64,000 nucleotides of DNA from CAWAND01 sp963783335 (GCA_963783335.1 CAWAND010000010.1:1736001-1800000); one strand, 5' to 3'; positions 24,085-32,494 are shown, numbered from the stretch's first letter. The notes: generated by a model not told the origin, from the sequence alone. Translations and numbers: made by a program.

Positions 24085-25347
24085 CTACGTTCCCTCTTCC
24101 CAGGAATTCAGATACTTGGTCTGCTCGTCCGTCAAGCGGTCGATAATCACGCCCATGGCTTCCAGCTTGAGGCGGGCGATTTCGCGGTCGATATCTTCCG
24201 GGATCACATATACCTTGTTCTCGAGGTCCTTGCTGTTCTCCATAATGTACTTCAAGCCGAGGGCCTGATTGGCGAAGGACATGTCCATCACGCTGGCCGG
24301 GTGGCCCTCGGCGGCCGCCAGGTTGACCAAACGCCCTTCGCCAAGCAGGTTAATCTGCTTGCCATCGGGCAGGGTGTACTGGTCGACGAATTCTCGCACT
24401 CGGCGCTTCTCGGTTGCCATTGATTCCAGGGCCGGGATGTTGATCTCCACGTTGAAGTGCCCCGAGTTGGAGATAATGGCTCCGTCTTTCATGGCCTCGA
24501 AATGGTGCTGGTCGAGGACGTGGATGTCGCCGGTCAGGGTGCAGAAGATGTCGCCAATCGGCGCCGCCTCTTCCATCGGCATGACCCTGAACCCGTCCAT
24601 GACGGCCTCCAGGGCGGAGAGCGGATCAACTTCGGTCACAATCACATTTGCCCCCATGCCCCGGGCGCGGTTGGCCAGACCACGGCCACACCACCCATAG
24701 CCGCCGACCACAAATGTCTTGCCGGCGAGGAGCACGTTGGTGGCCCGGATGATACCGTCGAGTGTCGACTGGCCGGTGCCATAGCGGTTGTCGAAAAAGT
24801 GCTTGGTCATCGAGTCGTTGACGGCCAGCACCGGAAACTTGAGGGCGCCCTCGGTGGCCATCGCCCGCAGGCGGATCACCCCGGTCGTGGTCTCCTCGGT
24901 CCCCCCGACGACCTCGGGGAGCTGATCACGGCGATCCTTGTGCAGCGTGCTAACCAGGTCGGCGCCGTCATCCATTGTCATGATTGGATGATGATCGAGG
25001 GCCTTGTGGATGTGCTCGTAGTAGGTCTCGTTGTCCTCGCCTTTCACGGCGAAGACCGGGATCTCGTAGTGCGAAACCAAGGAGGCGGCTACGTCGTCCT
25101 GAGTGGAGAGCGGGTTGGAGGCGCACAGGACTACATCGGCGCCGCCGGCTTGCAGGGCCCGCATCAGATTGCCGGTCTCAGCCGTAACGTGCAAACAGGC
25201 GGAAAGCTTGGCGCCTTTCAGCGGCTGCTCCTTGGCGAAGCGCTCTCTGATCTGCGTCAGGACCGGCATCTCCTGCTCGGCCCACTGGATCCGATGGCGG
25301 CCGCCATCAGCCAGCTTGAGGTCTTTAACGTCATATTCGTTGGTCAT
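24085..25347 (-). CDS. ahcY: S-adenosylhomocysteine hydrolase (adenosylhomocysteinase)
   Basis: AhcY splits S-adenosylhomocysteine, the by-product of methylation, into homocysteine and adenosine using bound NAD. The 420-residue protein is the short, archaeal/Thermotoga-like form. Features: LHVTAETGNLMRALQAGGAD, the catalytic segment FPVLAVNDSMTKHFFDNRYG, the NAD fold VVGGYGWCGRGLANRARGMG, and NSGHFNVEI near the C-terminus. I chose the ATG at 25347 (MTNEYDVKDLK); an upstream in-frame start at 25404 would overlap the GNAT gene. It is last in an operon with adenosine kinase, which removes the adenosine and drives hydrolysis forward. Confidence 0.96.
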   Translation of the reverse strand: MTNEYDVKDLKLADGGRHRIQWAEQEMPVLTQIRERFAKEQPLKGAKLSACLHVTAETGNLMRALQAGGADVVLCASNPLSTQDDVAASLVSHYEIPVFAVKGEDNETYYEHIHKALDHHPIMTMDDGADLVSTLHKDRRDQLPEVVGGTEETTTGVIRLRAMATEGALKFPVLAVNDSMTKHFFDNRYGTGQSTLDGIIRATNVLLAGKTFVVGGYGWCGRGLANRARGMGANVIVTEVDPLSALEAVMDGFRVMPMEEAAPIGDIFCTLTGDIHVLDQHHFEAMKDGAIISNSGHFNVEINIPALESMATEKRRVREFVDQYTLPDGKQINLLGEGRLVNLAAAEGHPASVMDMSFANQALGLKYIMENSKDLENKVYVIPEDIDREIARLKLEAMGVIIDRLTDEQTKYLNSWEEGT

Positions 25348-25369
25348 CAAGACTGCTCCATTAGCGAAT

Positions 25370-26131
25370 TCATCCAATGTCCTTGAGGAGGGCAACCCCC
25401 TCATAATAACCGCGATAGGGCCAAAAACCGAGTTTGCGGTACACGCGGATGGCGGGATGATTGTCCATGGCGACGTTGAGAACGATGGTCTGCAGCCCGT
25501 TCACCATCAGCTCGCGGACCACCGCCGCCGTCACCTGTGTGCCCAACCCGCGACCGCGCATGTCGGGGCGGGTGAACACGTTTCCGACTGCGGCCACACC
25601 GAACTCCGGCGCCAGCACATGCGTGCCGGCGATGGCCACCAAGTCATCTTCAGCGTACAGGCCGAAGAATATCCCTTGGGCGAGCTGGTCGGCGGTGAAA
25701 GCATCCGGGCGGTTGGGGTGCTCAGCGGTGAGCCCCAAAACGGTCTGCAAGTCTGCCGAGCTGAGGCGCACGGCCGCCCCAGTCTCCATCGGGGGGAAAG
25801 CTGAGGCTTGGAGAGCCATCCGCCACATGGCTTTCTCCACCTCGGGCTCCATCCGGCCACCCAGTAGGTCGCGGTGGATCCCCATCAGCGTGAACTGGTA
25901 GCGGCCAGTTGGCACCTGGTTCATCAAAGGGGCGGCGTGGTGCGGATCGCCATGGGCGAACAAGACCGGCGGCGTCAGTCCGGCGTAGATCAAGACGGCG
26001 GCGTCCCCCCGCACATACCACGTGCAATCGGAGGCGTAGTGGGGATCGAGATCCGCCAGGGCATAGGCACACCAAACCCGGTCCGACTCGAGCAGGGGCA
26101 GCAGGTCAGAGACAGAAGGCGGCGCGGCCAT
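25370..26131 (-). CDS. GNAT family N-acetyltransferase
   Basis: A 253-residue protein whose C-terminal half is a GNAT domain: VFTRPDMRGRGLGTQVTAAV carries the acetyl-CoA motif RxxGxG, followed by VLNVAMDNHPAIRVYRKLGF. The N-terminal half (about 1-120) has no recognised motif and may select the substrate. Its ATG shares a base with the stop of adenosine kinase (TGATG) and its stop is 22 bases before ahcY, so it is translated within that operon. The substrate is unknown; the conserved place between two methyl-cycle enzymes hints at a related small molecule, as inference. Confidence 0.85.
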   Translation of the reverse strand: MAAPPSVSDLLPLLESDRVWCAYALADLDPHYASDCTWYVRGDAAVLIYAGLTPPVLFAHGDPHHAAPLMNQVPTGRYQFTLMGIHRDLLGGRMEPEVEKAMWRMALQASAFPPMETGAAVRLSSADLQTVLGLTAEHPNRPDAFTADQLAQGIFFGLYAEDDLVAIAGTHVLAPEFGVAAVGNVFTRPDMRGRGLGTQVTAAVVRELMVNGLQTIVLNVAMDNHPAIRVYRKLGFWPYRGYYEGVALLKDIG

Positions 26132-27081
26132 CAGATGCCTTCGAGCTCTCCCTGGTCGTCGAAGTGGCGGCGGAAGCGTTCGACAAACGCCTGGCGGTCG
26201 AAACTGTGGCCCTGCGGCCCTTGGTTCTCCAGGCAGTATGCGGATGCCACGGCACCCATCTGACCGCAGCGCTCAAGACCCAAACCGTGCAGGTGTCCCT
26301 TCAAGAAGCCGGCCCGGAAGGCGTCCCCCACGCCAGTCGGGTCCCTGATCTCATCAGGGGCCACAGCCGGAATGTGTATCGACCCGGAGTTGGTGTGGAT
26401 ATCGGCGCCATCTTCGCCACTCGTCACCACCACGAATTCGGATCCGCGCTGGATATCGTCCATCGTCAGGCCGGTCTTTTCTTCGATCAGGCCGAATTCG
26501 TAGTCATTCACAAACAAAGCATCGCAGGTTTCAATGCCTTCGATCAACGTGTCGGCGTCAGCTCGCACGGTCTGCTGGCTTGGGTCGTATATGTAGGGAA
26601 TCCCTTGTTCACGACACTGCCTGACGTAGCTCTGCATGGCGTCCGGGTCGTTGGCCGAGATCACCGCCAGGTCCGCCGGACGTTCCAGATCCGCGAAGGA
26701 AAGCTCTCGCGCATAGGACATGGCGCCGGTGAAAAAGCTGGCGATCTGGGCGTTGTTCTGGTCTGTGTTGACAAAGAAGGAGGCTGTGAATTCGTCGGGA
26801 ATCACTCGGATTCCTGAAAGATCTACCCCAAGGTCGGTGAGCAGGGCGGCGTAATCAGCGAAGTCTTCGCCGACCGTGGCCATAACCGTCGGCTGCTCGC
26901 CCAGCAAGGCCAGCGTGTAGGCGATGTTGGCCGCAATGCCGCCGCGGCGGCGAACCAGGCTGTCGACCAAAAACGAGAGGCTGATTCGGTCCAACCGGTC
27001 GACCAAGATGTGATCACGAAACTTCCCCGGGAAAGTCATCAGGTAGTCAAAAGCGATGGAACCTGTCAGGACGAGGTGCAT
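26131..27081 (-). CDS. Adenosine kinase (PfkB family)
   Basis: A 316-residue PfkB-fold kinase. The N-terminus VLTGSIAFDYLMTFPGKF, then SLSFLVDSLVRRRGG, FFTGAMSYARE, SANDPDAM, DPSQQ and the C-terminal anion-hole motif DPTGVGDAFRAGFLKG closely follow the Mycobacterium tuberculosis adenosine kinase as I remember it. It would phosphorylate adenosine to AMP. Being in one operon with ahcY, it pulls S-adenosylhomocysteine hydrolysis forward and recovers adenine. The catalytic base is the Asp of GVGDAF. The ATG at 27081 matches the family N-terminus; an upstream in-frame start at 27216 would precede the predicted leader. A ribokinase-like sugar specificity is less likely. Confidence 0.88.
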   Translation of the reverse strand: MHLVLTGSIAFDYLMTFPGKFRDHILVDRLDRISLSFLVDSLVRRRGGIAANIAYTLALLGEQPTVMATVGEDFADYAALLTDLGVDLSGIRVIPDEFTASFFVNTDQNNAQIASFFTGAMSYARELSFADLERPADLAVISANDPDAMQSYVRQCREQGIPYIYDPSQQTVRADADTLIEGIETCDALFVNDYEFGLIEEKTGLTMDDIQRGSEFVVVTSGEDGADIHTNSGSIHIPAVAPDEIRDPTGVGDAFRAGFLKGHLHGLGLERCGQMGAVASAYCLENQGPQGHSFDRQAFVERFRRHFDDQGELEGI

Positions 27082-27104
27082 GGATAGCGTCGATCTTCCC
27101 TTGG

Positions 27105-27170
27105 CAGGACAGCGCCGATCACCCGATCTCTCGTGTCCTGACACAAAAAGGCGCTCTCCGGCGAGAGCGC
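27105..27170 (-). promoter_or_regulatory. Structured leader of the adenosine kinase-ahcY operon
   Basis: On the minus strand, GCGCTCTC GCCG GAGAGCGC (27170-27151) followed by CTTTTTG forms a terminator-like hairpin only about ten bases after the expected transcription start. Downstream, CAGGACA (27140-27134) pairs perfectly with TGTCCTG (27111-27105) around an inner GATC GGGT GATC hairpin. An alternative GTGTC-AG-GACAC pairing would compete with it. The arrangement resembles an attenuator or riboswitch expression platform, but does not match the SAH riboswitch core that I know. Confidence 0.45.
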
Positions 27171-27187
27171 GATGGCCACAACAATCA

Positions 27188-27216
27188 AGTTTAGCATGGA
27201 GCCCCCGAGGGCGCAA
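27188..27216 (-). promoter_or_regulatory. Promoter of the adenosine kinase-ahcY operon
   Basis: On the minus strand TTGCGC (27216-27211), a 17-base spacer and TAAACT (27193-27188) form a plausible sigma-70 promoter about 107 bases before the kinase ATG. Confidence 0.5.
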
Positions 27217-27239
27217 GATGAGCCGCCACTAGCCAACAG

Positions 27240-27268
27240 TTGACACCCCCCAGTGGTGCCTTTATGAT
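27240..27268 (+). promoter_or_regulatory. Near-consensus promoter of the lytic transglycosylase gene
   Basis: TTGACA (27240-27245), a 17-base spacer and TATGAT (27263-27268) form a near-perfect sigma-70 promoter. The ATG at 27276 lies seven bases after the -10 box, so the message is predicted to be leaderless. Confidence 0.8.
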
Positions 27269-27275
27269 GGCCCGC

Positions 27276-29687
27276 ATGCCTTCCCCCGCCCGGGCCTTGG
27301 GTTCGCTGTTCGCTCTCATGATCGTCGCTTCGGTTGCCTGCCGTGCCCCCGGGTACCTGGGCACGGGACCGACCGCGACGCCCAGCCTCACCCCCACGGC
27401 TACGGTCACCCCGTCACCCACGCCAACACCCACGCCCCAGCCTTCCGAACGATTGGACAAGGCTGAACGCGCCCGCTTCGTCGGCGACTGGAACACGGCC
27501 ATTGAAGACTATCAGACCGTCTTGGCCGGCAGCCCACCACCGGAGGTGAAGACGCGGGCGGCGCTCGGGTTGGGCCTGGTCCTGGTTGAAGCCGAACGCT
27601 ACGATCAGGCGATATCCGCCCTCTCTGATTTCATCGCCTCCAATCCAGAGGACCCGTTGCTGGGTCAGGCCTGCTTCCTGCGCGCCGAATCCAGACAGGC
27701 CACCGATGATCCGACCCAGGCGATCGCTGACTACCGTCGGTATCTGGACCTCCGGCCGGGGCGGATTGACTCCATGGTGCACGAAAAGATCGGCGACGCC
27801 CTGCGCAGTTCAGGTGACCCTGCGTCGGCTGTGGCGGAATACGAAGCGGCCCTGCAGCTGCCTCATCTGTCGGGGGACGTTGGGCTCCAGGTCAAGATTG
27901 GGCGAGCCTATCTGGAAGCGGGAAATCTGTCGCAGGCACTTGCCAAATTTGAAGAAATCTATCGCTTCGCAGCGGATGACTCGACGCGCGCCTCGGCCAA
28001 TTTGCTGGCGGGTCAGGTGCTCGAAACGATGGGGGATTCTCAGGCGGCCTACGAGCGCTACCTAGATTCGGTCGACAACTACCCAACGGCCTATGACAGC
28101 TACGTCGGCCTGGTGCGGCTGGTCAATGCCGATGTGCCGGTGGATGACTTTCAACGCGGGCTTGTCGATCTTAACGCTGCGGCTTATGAACCGGCATTGG
28201 CGGCGCTTAGCCGTGCCGTCCAGACGGCGCCCTCAGGTACGGCTTACTACTTCCTGGGTCTCACCCGCCGGGCTCTTGGAGACTCACAAGGCGCGATCCA
28301 AGACTTCGATGCCGTGATCCAAAGCTATCCAGACAATTCCCACTACGAGGACGCCTGGATGGACAAAGCGTACACGCAGTGGGCATATCTGGACCAATAC
28401 ACGAATGCGGTGCAAACCTACCTGGATTTCGCTGCTGCCCGGCCGCAGAGCAGCCAGGCTCCCCAGGCGATTTTCAATGCCGGCCGAACAGCGGAGCGGA
28501 ACAAGGATCTGAAGCGCGCCGCCGAGATTTGGCTTGGGCTCCCCCAAACCTACCCCGGTTCCGCTCTGGCCTACCAGGCGGCGTTTGAGGCCGCCATCGT
28601 GCTCTATCGTGCGGGAGACTTCTCCGCCGCTCAAAGTGCCCTGGGAAGGGCAGCGGATTTCGCCGGTACCAGCGGGCAGCGGGCCGCCAGCCTGTTGTGG
28701 CAGGGCAAGACCGAGCAGGCCCTCGGAAACGGAGATCAGGCGCAATCCGACTGGGAGCAGGCGGCCGCCGCAGATCCGACCGGCTACTATTCTGAACGCG
28801 CCGCCGACTTGCTGGCAGGGCGCGGGCCCTTCGAGCCCACTGGTCTTTTCAACTTCACTACCGATGAGGCGAAAGAAAAGGCCGATGCCGAAGCCTGGAT
28901 GAGGACAACGTTCAACCTCGACCCCGGCGTCCAGCTCGATCAGCTCAGTCAGGCCTTGTCGACCGATCAGCGCATGATACGAGGCCGAGAGCTATGGGCC
29001 ATGGGCCAGACCGGCCCCGCCAAGCAAGAGTTCGAGGCCCTCCGGCATGACGTTGAAGATGATCCTGTGGCGACGTATCAACTGATGCAAGCGCTGCTCG
29101 ACATTGGTCTGTACCAGCCCGCAATCTTCGCCGCCCGGCAGGTGCTCGATCTGGCGGGGATGGACGATGCCGGAACAATGCAGGCCCCCGTCTATTTCAA
29201 CCACATTCGCTTCGGACCCTACTTCGGGGACATCATTCTTCCCGAGGCCGTTCGCCAGGGATTCGATGGCCTCTTCTTGCTCTCCGTAGTTCGGCAGGAG
29301 AGTCTGTTCGAGGGCTTCATCACATCCTATGCCGCTGCCCGTGGCCTGATGCAGGTCATTCCGTCCACGGGACAATCGATCGCCGACCAGTTGGGCTGGC
29401 CTGTCGGGTACACGTCTGACGACCTATATCGGCCGCTGGTGAGCGTGCGCTTTGGAACATACTATCTGGCACAGCAGCGAGATCGTTTCGACGGCGATCT
29501 TTACGCCGCGTTGGCGGCCTACAACGCTGGCCCAGGCAATGCCGCTCTTTGGAAGGACCTGGCGCCGGATGACCCCGACCTGTTTCTGGAAGTCATTCGC
29601 CTGGAGCAGACGCATCGCTATCTGACGACGATCTACGAAATCTTCGACATCTACCGCAACCTCTACTCACAATCTGAACCCAACTAG
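27276..29687 (+). CDS. Lytic transglycosylase lipoprotein with TPR repeats (Slt-like)
   Basis: An 803-residue envelope protein. The signal peptide ends in a lipobox (IVASVAC, Cys22), followed by a Thr/Pro-rich linker (about 27-55) and many TPR-like helical repeats (about 60-560). The C-terminal SLT domain (about 655-803) has the catalytic glutamate near residue 675 in SVVRQESLF, then AARGLMQVIPSTG and LAAYNAGPGNA. It would cleave the MurNAc-GlcNAc bond of peptidoglycan to form anhydro-muropeptides. I chose the ATG at 27276 because it follows a near-consensus promoter by seven bases and gives a compact signal peptide; ATGs at 27264 and 27267 fall within the -10 box. Confidence 0.9.
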   Translation: MPSPARALGSLFALMIVASVACRAPGYLGTGPTATPSLTPTATVTPSPTPTPTPQPSERLDKAERARFVGDWNTAIEDYQTVLAGSPPPEVKTRAALGLGLVLVEAERYDQAISALSDFIASNPEDPLLGQACFLRAESRQATDDPTQAIADYRRYLDLRPGRIDSMVHEKIGDALRSSGDPASAVAEYEAALQLPHLSGDVGLQVKIGRAYLEAGNLSQALAKFEEIYRFAADDSTRASANLLAGQVLETMGDSQAAYERYLDSVDNYPTAYDSYVGLVRLVNADVPVDDFQRGLVDLNAAAYEPALAALSRAVQTAPSGTAYYFLGLTRRALGDSQGAIQDFDAVIQSYPDNSHYEDAWMDKAYTQWAYLDQYTNAVQTYLDFAAARPQSSQAPQAIFNAGRTAERNKDLKRAAEIWLGLPQTYPGSALAYQAAFEAAIVLYRAGDFSAAQSALGRAADFAGTSGQRAASLLWQGKTEQALGNGDQAQSDWEQAAAADPTGYYSERAADLLAGRGPFEPTGLFNFTTDEAKEKADAEAWMRTTFNLDPGVQLDQLSQALSTDQRMIRGRELWAMGQTGPAKQEFEALRHDVEDDPVATYQLMQALLDIGLYQPAIFAARQVLDLAGMDDAGTMQAPVYFNHIRFGPYFGDIILPEAVRQGFDGLFLLSVVRQESLFEGFITSYAAARGLMQVIPSTGQSIADQLGWPVGYTSDDLYRPLVSVRFGTYYLAQQRDRFDGDLYAALAAYNAGPGNAALWKDLAPDDPDLFLEVIRLEQTHRYLTTIYEIFDIYRNLYSQSEPN

Positions 29688-29751
29688 CCGGCGAAAACCG
29701 GTAAACTTGGGGAGCTCACTCGAGTAAGCCCCGAAAGCAAAGGACCGATCT

Positions 29752-31614
29752 TTGGAGCAACAGACCTTTCTGCCGCTGCTCTTGATCACGGCCCTGGCCG
29801 TCGCCGTACCCTTGGTCACAAGTCGCCTGCGCCGGATCACACTTCCTATTGTGGTCGGGGAAATCCTGGCTGGAATGGTGATCGGCCACAGCGGGTTTGA
29901 CCTGGTTCAGACGTCTCCCACGCTCGATTTTCTGAAAGAGTTTGGTTTCGCCTTCCTGATGTTCCTCTCCGGGCTTGAAATCGACTTCAACCTGCTGACA
30001 GGTCGTCCGGGCAGCGGGGGTGGGAATGCGTGGTGGCGTCGGCCGCTGCCGCTGGCCGGCTCGTTGTTCGCAGGGACGCTCGTGCTCGGGGTCCTGAGCG
30101 GCCTGCTGCTTGGCAGGCTGGGTGTGGTCGACAACCCGCTCCTGATGGGGCTTATCCTCAGCACGACTTCTTTGGGCGTTGTTGTCCCTGTGCTGAAAGA
30201 GCGTGGCTTGCTTCGCTCCGAGTTCGGCCAATTGCTTCTGATCGAAGCCTCGATCGCTGACTTCGTCACCCTGGTGCTGTTGACCGTGGTCATTGCCTTG
30301 GGCCGTCCCGGTCCTACGTTTGACCTGCTTCTGATCCCAGTTCTTCTGGTGCTGTTCCTGATCGCCGCCAATGCCGTCCAACGGATCGCTCAGCAACCCT
30401 TGCTCAAGAAGATCCTGGATGAGGTCACCCACGCCACATCCCAGATCCGCGTGCGCGCCGCCTTGGCATTCATGGTGGCCTGGGTTGTGCTGGCACAGGC
30501 GCTGGGGGTGGAGCTGATCCTGGGCGCGTTTCTTGCGGGGGCTGTGGCTGGCCTGCTGGCCGAGTCCGACGAATCCACGGCGCGGGTCAAACTTGATGCC
30601 ATTGGCTACGGTTTCTTTGTCCCGATCTTCTTCATCATGGTGGGCGTCGAATTCAAGCTTTCGGCCCTGATGAGTTCGCCATCGGCCGTCTGGCTGGTGC
30701 TGATTCTGGTAGGGCTCTCCTACCTGGTCAAAGTCATCCCGGCGTTGGGTCTACGCATGCTGTTTCCCTGGAGGGAGACGCTGGCCGCGGGCGTGCTGCT
30801 TTCTTCAAGGCTGTCCCTGATCATCGCCGCGGCGGCCATCGCCCTCCAGCTGGGTGTCATCAATGAAGCCGTCAATGCCTCCATCATCTTGCTGGCGGTG
30901 GTGACCACGACCCTGTCGCCAATGGCCTTTGGAAGACTATGCCGTCCGGCGGAGGGCGACCGCCGACGCGGAATTATATTGGTCGGCTCAGATCAGATGA
31001 CCGAATTCCTTGCCCGTCGGTTGATCCACTACGACGAAGAGGTCACCCTCTTTTCCCCCGACATTGCCCGGCTCAGCCAAGTCGAGAGCGAAGATGTGCG
31101 AGTGGTGACAGGGGACCTCAAAGACGAGGCGCTGTTGGAACGTATCGGTGCTGGCAGAGCCCGGGCTCTGATCGACCTGACTCATACCAATCAGGCGACG
31201 ATGGACCTGTGCCGGTTGGCCAAGGACCGATTTGAAATCCCGATTGTGATCAGCCGAATCGGCGATGTCGACCTGGTGCCGCAGCTACAGGCCCTTGGGG
31301 TAAAGGTGGTTCAGCCGGCCCTGGCGACGGCTATGGCGCTTGAAGGGGCGCTGCGCTACCCGACGGTTTTCGACGTGCTGGTGCATGAAGCGCCCGACGT
31401 CGAGGTGGGCGAGGTAATCTTGGGAAATGCTGCGTTGGTGAATTCGCGAGTGAGAGATATTCGGCTGCCGGGCAACGCGCTGATCGTAAGTCTCGAGCGC
31501 GATCAGACGATTATGGTGCCCCACGGAGACACGGCGCTCAAACTTGGCGATCGGGTCGATCTGATCGGGAGTCCCCAGGCCATCCGACAGGCGGCGAATC
31601 TGCTGCGTGGCTGA
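29752..31614 (+). CDS. CPA2-type cation/H+ antiporter with TrkA domains (KefB/C-like)
   Basis: A 620-residue protein. Residues 1-390 hold about 12 membrane segments of the Na+/H+ exchanger fold (ITLPIVVGEILAGMVIGHSG, FGFAFLMFLSGLEIDF, FFVPIFFIMVGVEFKL). Residues about 405-520 form a TrkA-N nucleotide-binding domain (GIILVGSDQMTEFLARRLIH) and about 530-620 a TrkA-C domain, which gate such transporters by NAD(H) or nucleotides. It would exchange K+ or Na+ for protons. The TTG start at 29752 has AAAGGA upstream. It follows the transglycosylase by 64 bases and converges on the GNAT gene with three bases between stops. Confidence 0.9.
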   Translation: MEQQTFLPLLLITALAVAVPLVTSRLRRITLPIVVGEILAGMVIGHSGFDLVQTSPTLDFLKEFGFAFLMFLSGLEIDFNLLTGRPGSGGGNAWWRRPLPLAGSLFAGTLVLGVLSGLLLGRLGVVDNPLLMGLILSTTSLGVVVPVLKERGLLRSEFGQLLLIEASIADFVTLVLLTVVIALGRPGPTFDLLLIPVLLVLFLIAANAVQRIAQQPLLKKILDEVTHATSQIRVRAALAFMVAWVVLAQALGVELILGAFLAGAVAGLLAESDESTARVKLDAIGYGFFVPIFFIMVGVEFKLSALMSSPSAVWLVLILVGLSYLVKVIPALGLRMLFPWRETLAAGVLLSSRLSLIIAAAAIALQLGVINEAVNASIILLAVVTTTLSPMAFGRLCRPAEGDRRRGIILVGSDQMTEFLARRLIHYDEEVTLFSPDIARLSQVESEDVRVVTGDLKDEALLERIGAGRARALIDLTHTNQATMDLCRLAKDRFEIPIVISRIGDVDLVPQLQALGVKVVQPALATAMALEGALRYPTVFDVLVHEAPDVEVGEVILGNAALVNSRVRDIRLPGNALIVSLERDQTIMVPHGDTALKLGDRVDLIGSPQAIRQAANLLRG

Positions 31615-31617
31615 CCT

Positions 31618-32208
31618 CTAGCGAAAGAGATCGGGGTCAAGCTCGACAACGATGTCCCAGACGCTGCCGTCCAGGTGTTTGGTGGTGGGCAGGCCACTGC
31701 GTTCGATGAAACGCAAAATTCGGCTGTTGCCTTGGTGCACGGTCGCCCTGAACGCGCGCACGCCATGGGCAGCGGCATACGTTACCAACTGGCGCAGCAG
31801 CTCTGTTCCCAACCCCTTACTCTGGTACGCATCCTCGACCACGATGGCTGCTTCCGCCACGCCCTCGCTGGAGGGTTCTATCACAGCGTAGCGCGCCACC
31901 CCGATGATGTCTTCTTCTCCGCCCCTCATCAGCGTGGCCACGATGGCCATCGTAGTTTCATAATCGACCTTGGCGAACAATTCTGCCTGAGATCGGGGCA
32001 GGTGGCGGCGGGCCTCCAAGAAGCGGTAGTAGACGCTCTCCGGTGATAGCCGGTGGAAGAGGCCGATCAGCCGATCCGTGTCATCCGGGCGGACGGCGCG
32101 CAGCGCGGTCTCTTCGCCGCCCTTAAGTCTGAACATGCCGAAAGCCAGATCGCTCTTGGTCAACTGCAGGTTGCCTCCGCGCGGTTCCTCTGTGCTGGCG
32201 CTTTCCAT
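31618..32208 (-). CDS. GNAT acetyltransferase, protein-lysine acetyltransferase (Pat) type
   Basis: A 196-residue GNAT domain of the kind found in PatZ and mycobacterial Pat. It has LRAVRPDDTDRLIGLFHRLS, PESVYYRFL, and the acetyl-CoA loop VVEDAYQSKGLGTELLRQLV, without the ATP-grasp/CoA-binding or cyclic-nucleotide domain seen in some relatives. Pat enzymes acetylate a lysine of acetyl-CoA synthetase and other metabolic enzymes. I chose the ATG at 32208 because GGAGG lies about five bases before it. Its promoter contains a perfect Rex palindrome, so synthesis should respond to the NADH/NAD ratio. The substrate is inferred from the family. Confidence 0.85.
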   Translation of the reverse strand: MESASTEEPRGGNLQLTKSDLAFGMFRLKGGEETALRAVRPDDTDRLIGLFHRLSPESVYYRFLEARRHLPRSQAELFAKVDYETTMAIVATLMRGGEEDIIGVARYAVIEPSSEGVAEAAIVVEDAYQSKGLGTELLRQLVTYAAAHGVRAFRATVHQGNSRILRFIERSGLPTTKHLDGSVWDIVVELDPDLFR

Positions 32209-32249
32209 CCTAACCTCCACCGGCCCGCTTGCCTAGACTCAGAAGGCTT

Positions 32250-32278
32250 ATTGTGAAATATTTCACAAGAAGCGTCAA
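32250..32278 (-). promoter_or_regulatory. Promoter of the Pat-like GNAT with perfect Rex operator
   Basis: TTGTGAAATATTTCACAA at 32251-32268 is a perfect 18-bp palindrome matching the Rex operator consensus TTGTGA-N6-TCACAA. On the minus strand TTGACG (32278-32273), a 17-base spacer and CACAAT (32255-32250) form a promoter for the GNAT gene, so the operator lies between and over the boxes where Rex would block RNA polymerase. It is about 75 bases upstream of the rpoB -35 box, so an effect on rpoB is less likely. Confidence 0.8.
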
Positions 32279-32343
32279 GGGTGATGGTTTGGGCGACAGG
32301 CCGGGGAGCGAAAAGCCGTTGCGAAGTTCACGGCCCAGTGGGG

Positions 32344-32372
32344 TTGACCGGACCCAAGCGGCGTGGTATCCT
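32344..32372 (+). promoter_or_regulatory. rpoB promoter
   Basis: TTGACC (32344-32349), a 17-base spacer and TATCCT (32367-32372) form a good sigma-70 promoter 184 bases before rpoB, leaving a leader of about 175 bases. Confidence 0.7.
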
Positions 32373-32447
32373 GTGAGTTCGCATCCTAAGGTGGAAACCA
32401 ATCAGGCTTATTGGAAACGGGATGGCAAACTGAACCCAGGGTCAAAA

Positions 32448-32494
32448 GCGGGAACCGGCGCTGCGCGCCGGAGCTTTCCCGCGTTTTGTTGTTG
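32448..32494 (+). terminator. Attenuator-like terminator in the rpoB leader
   Basis: GCGGGAA (32448-32454) pairs with TTCCCGC (32476-32482), enclosing a second perfect stem CCGGCGC TGC GCGCCGG, and is followed by GTTTTGTTGTTG. This canonical rho-independent shape lies between the rpoB promoter and gene, 61 bases before the ATG. A smaller hairpin CCAAT-N7-ATTGG (32398-32414) precedes it. It should limit rpoB transcription unless read through, like the known rplL-rpoB attenuators. Confidence 0.8.
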
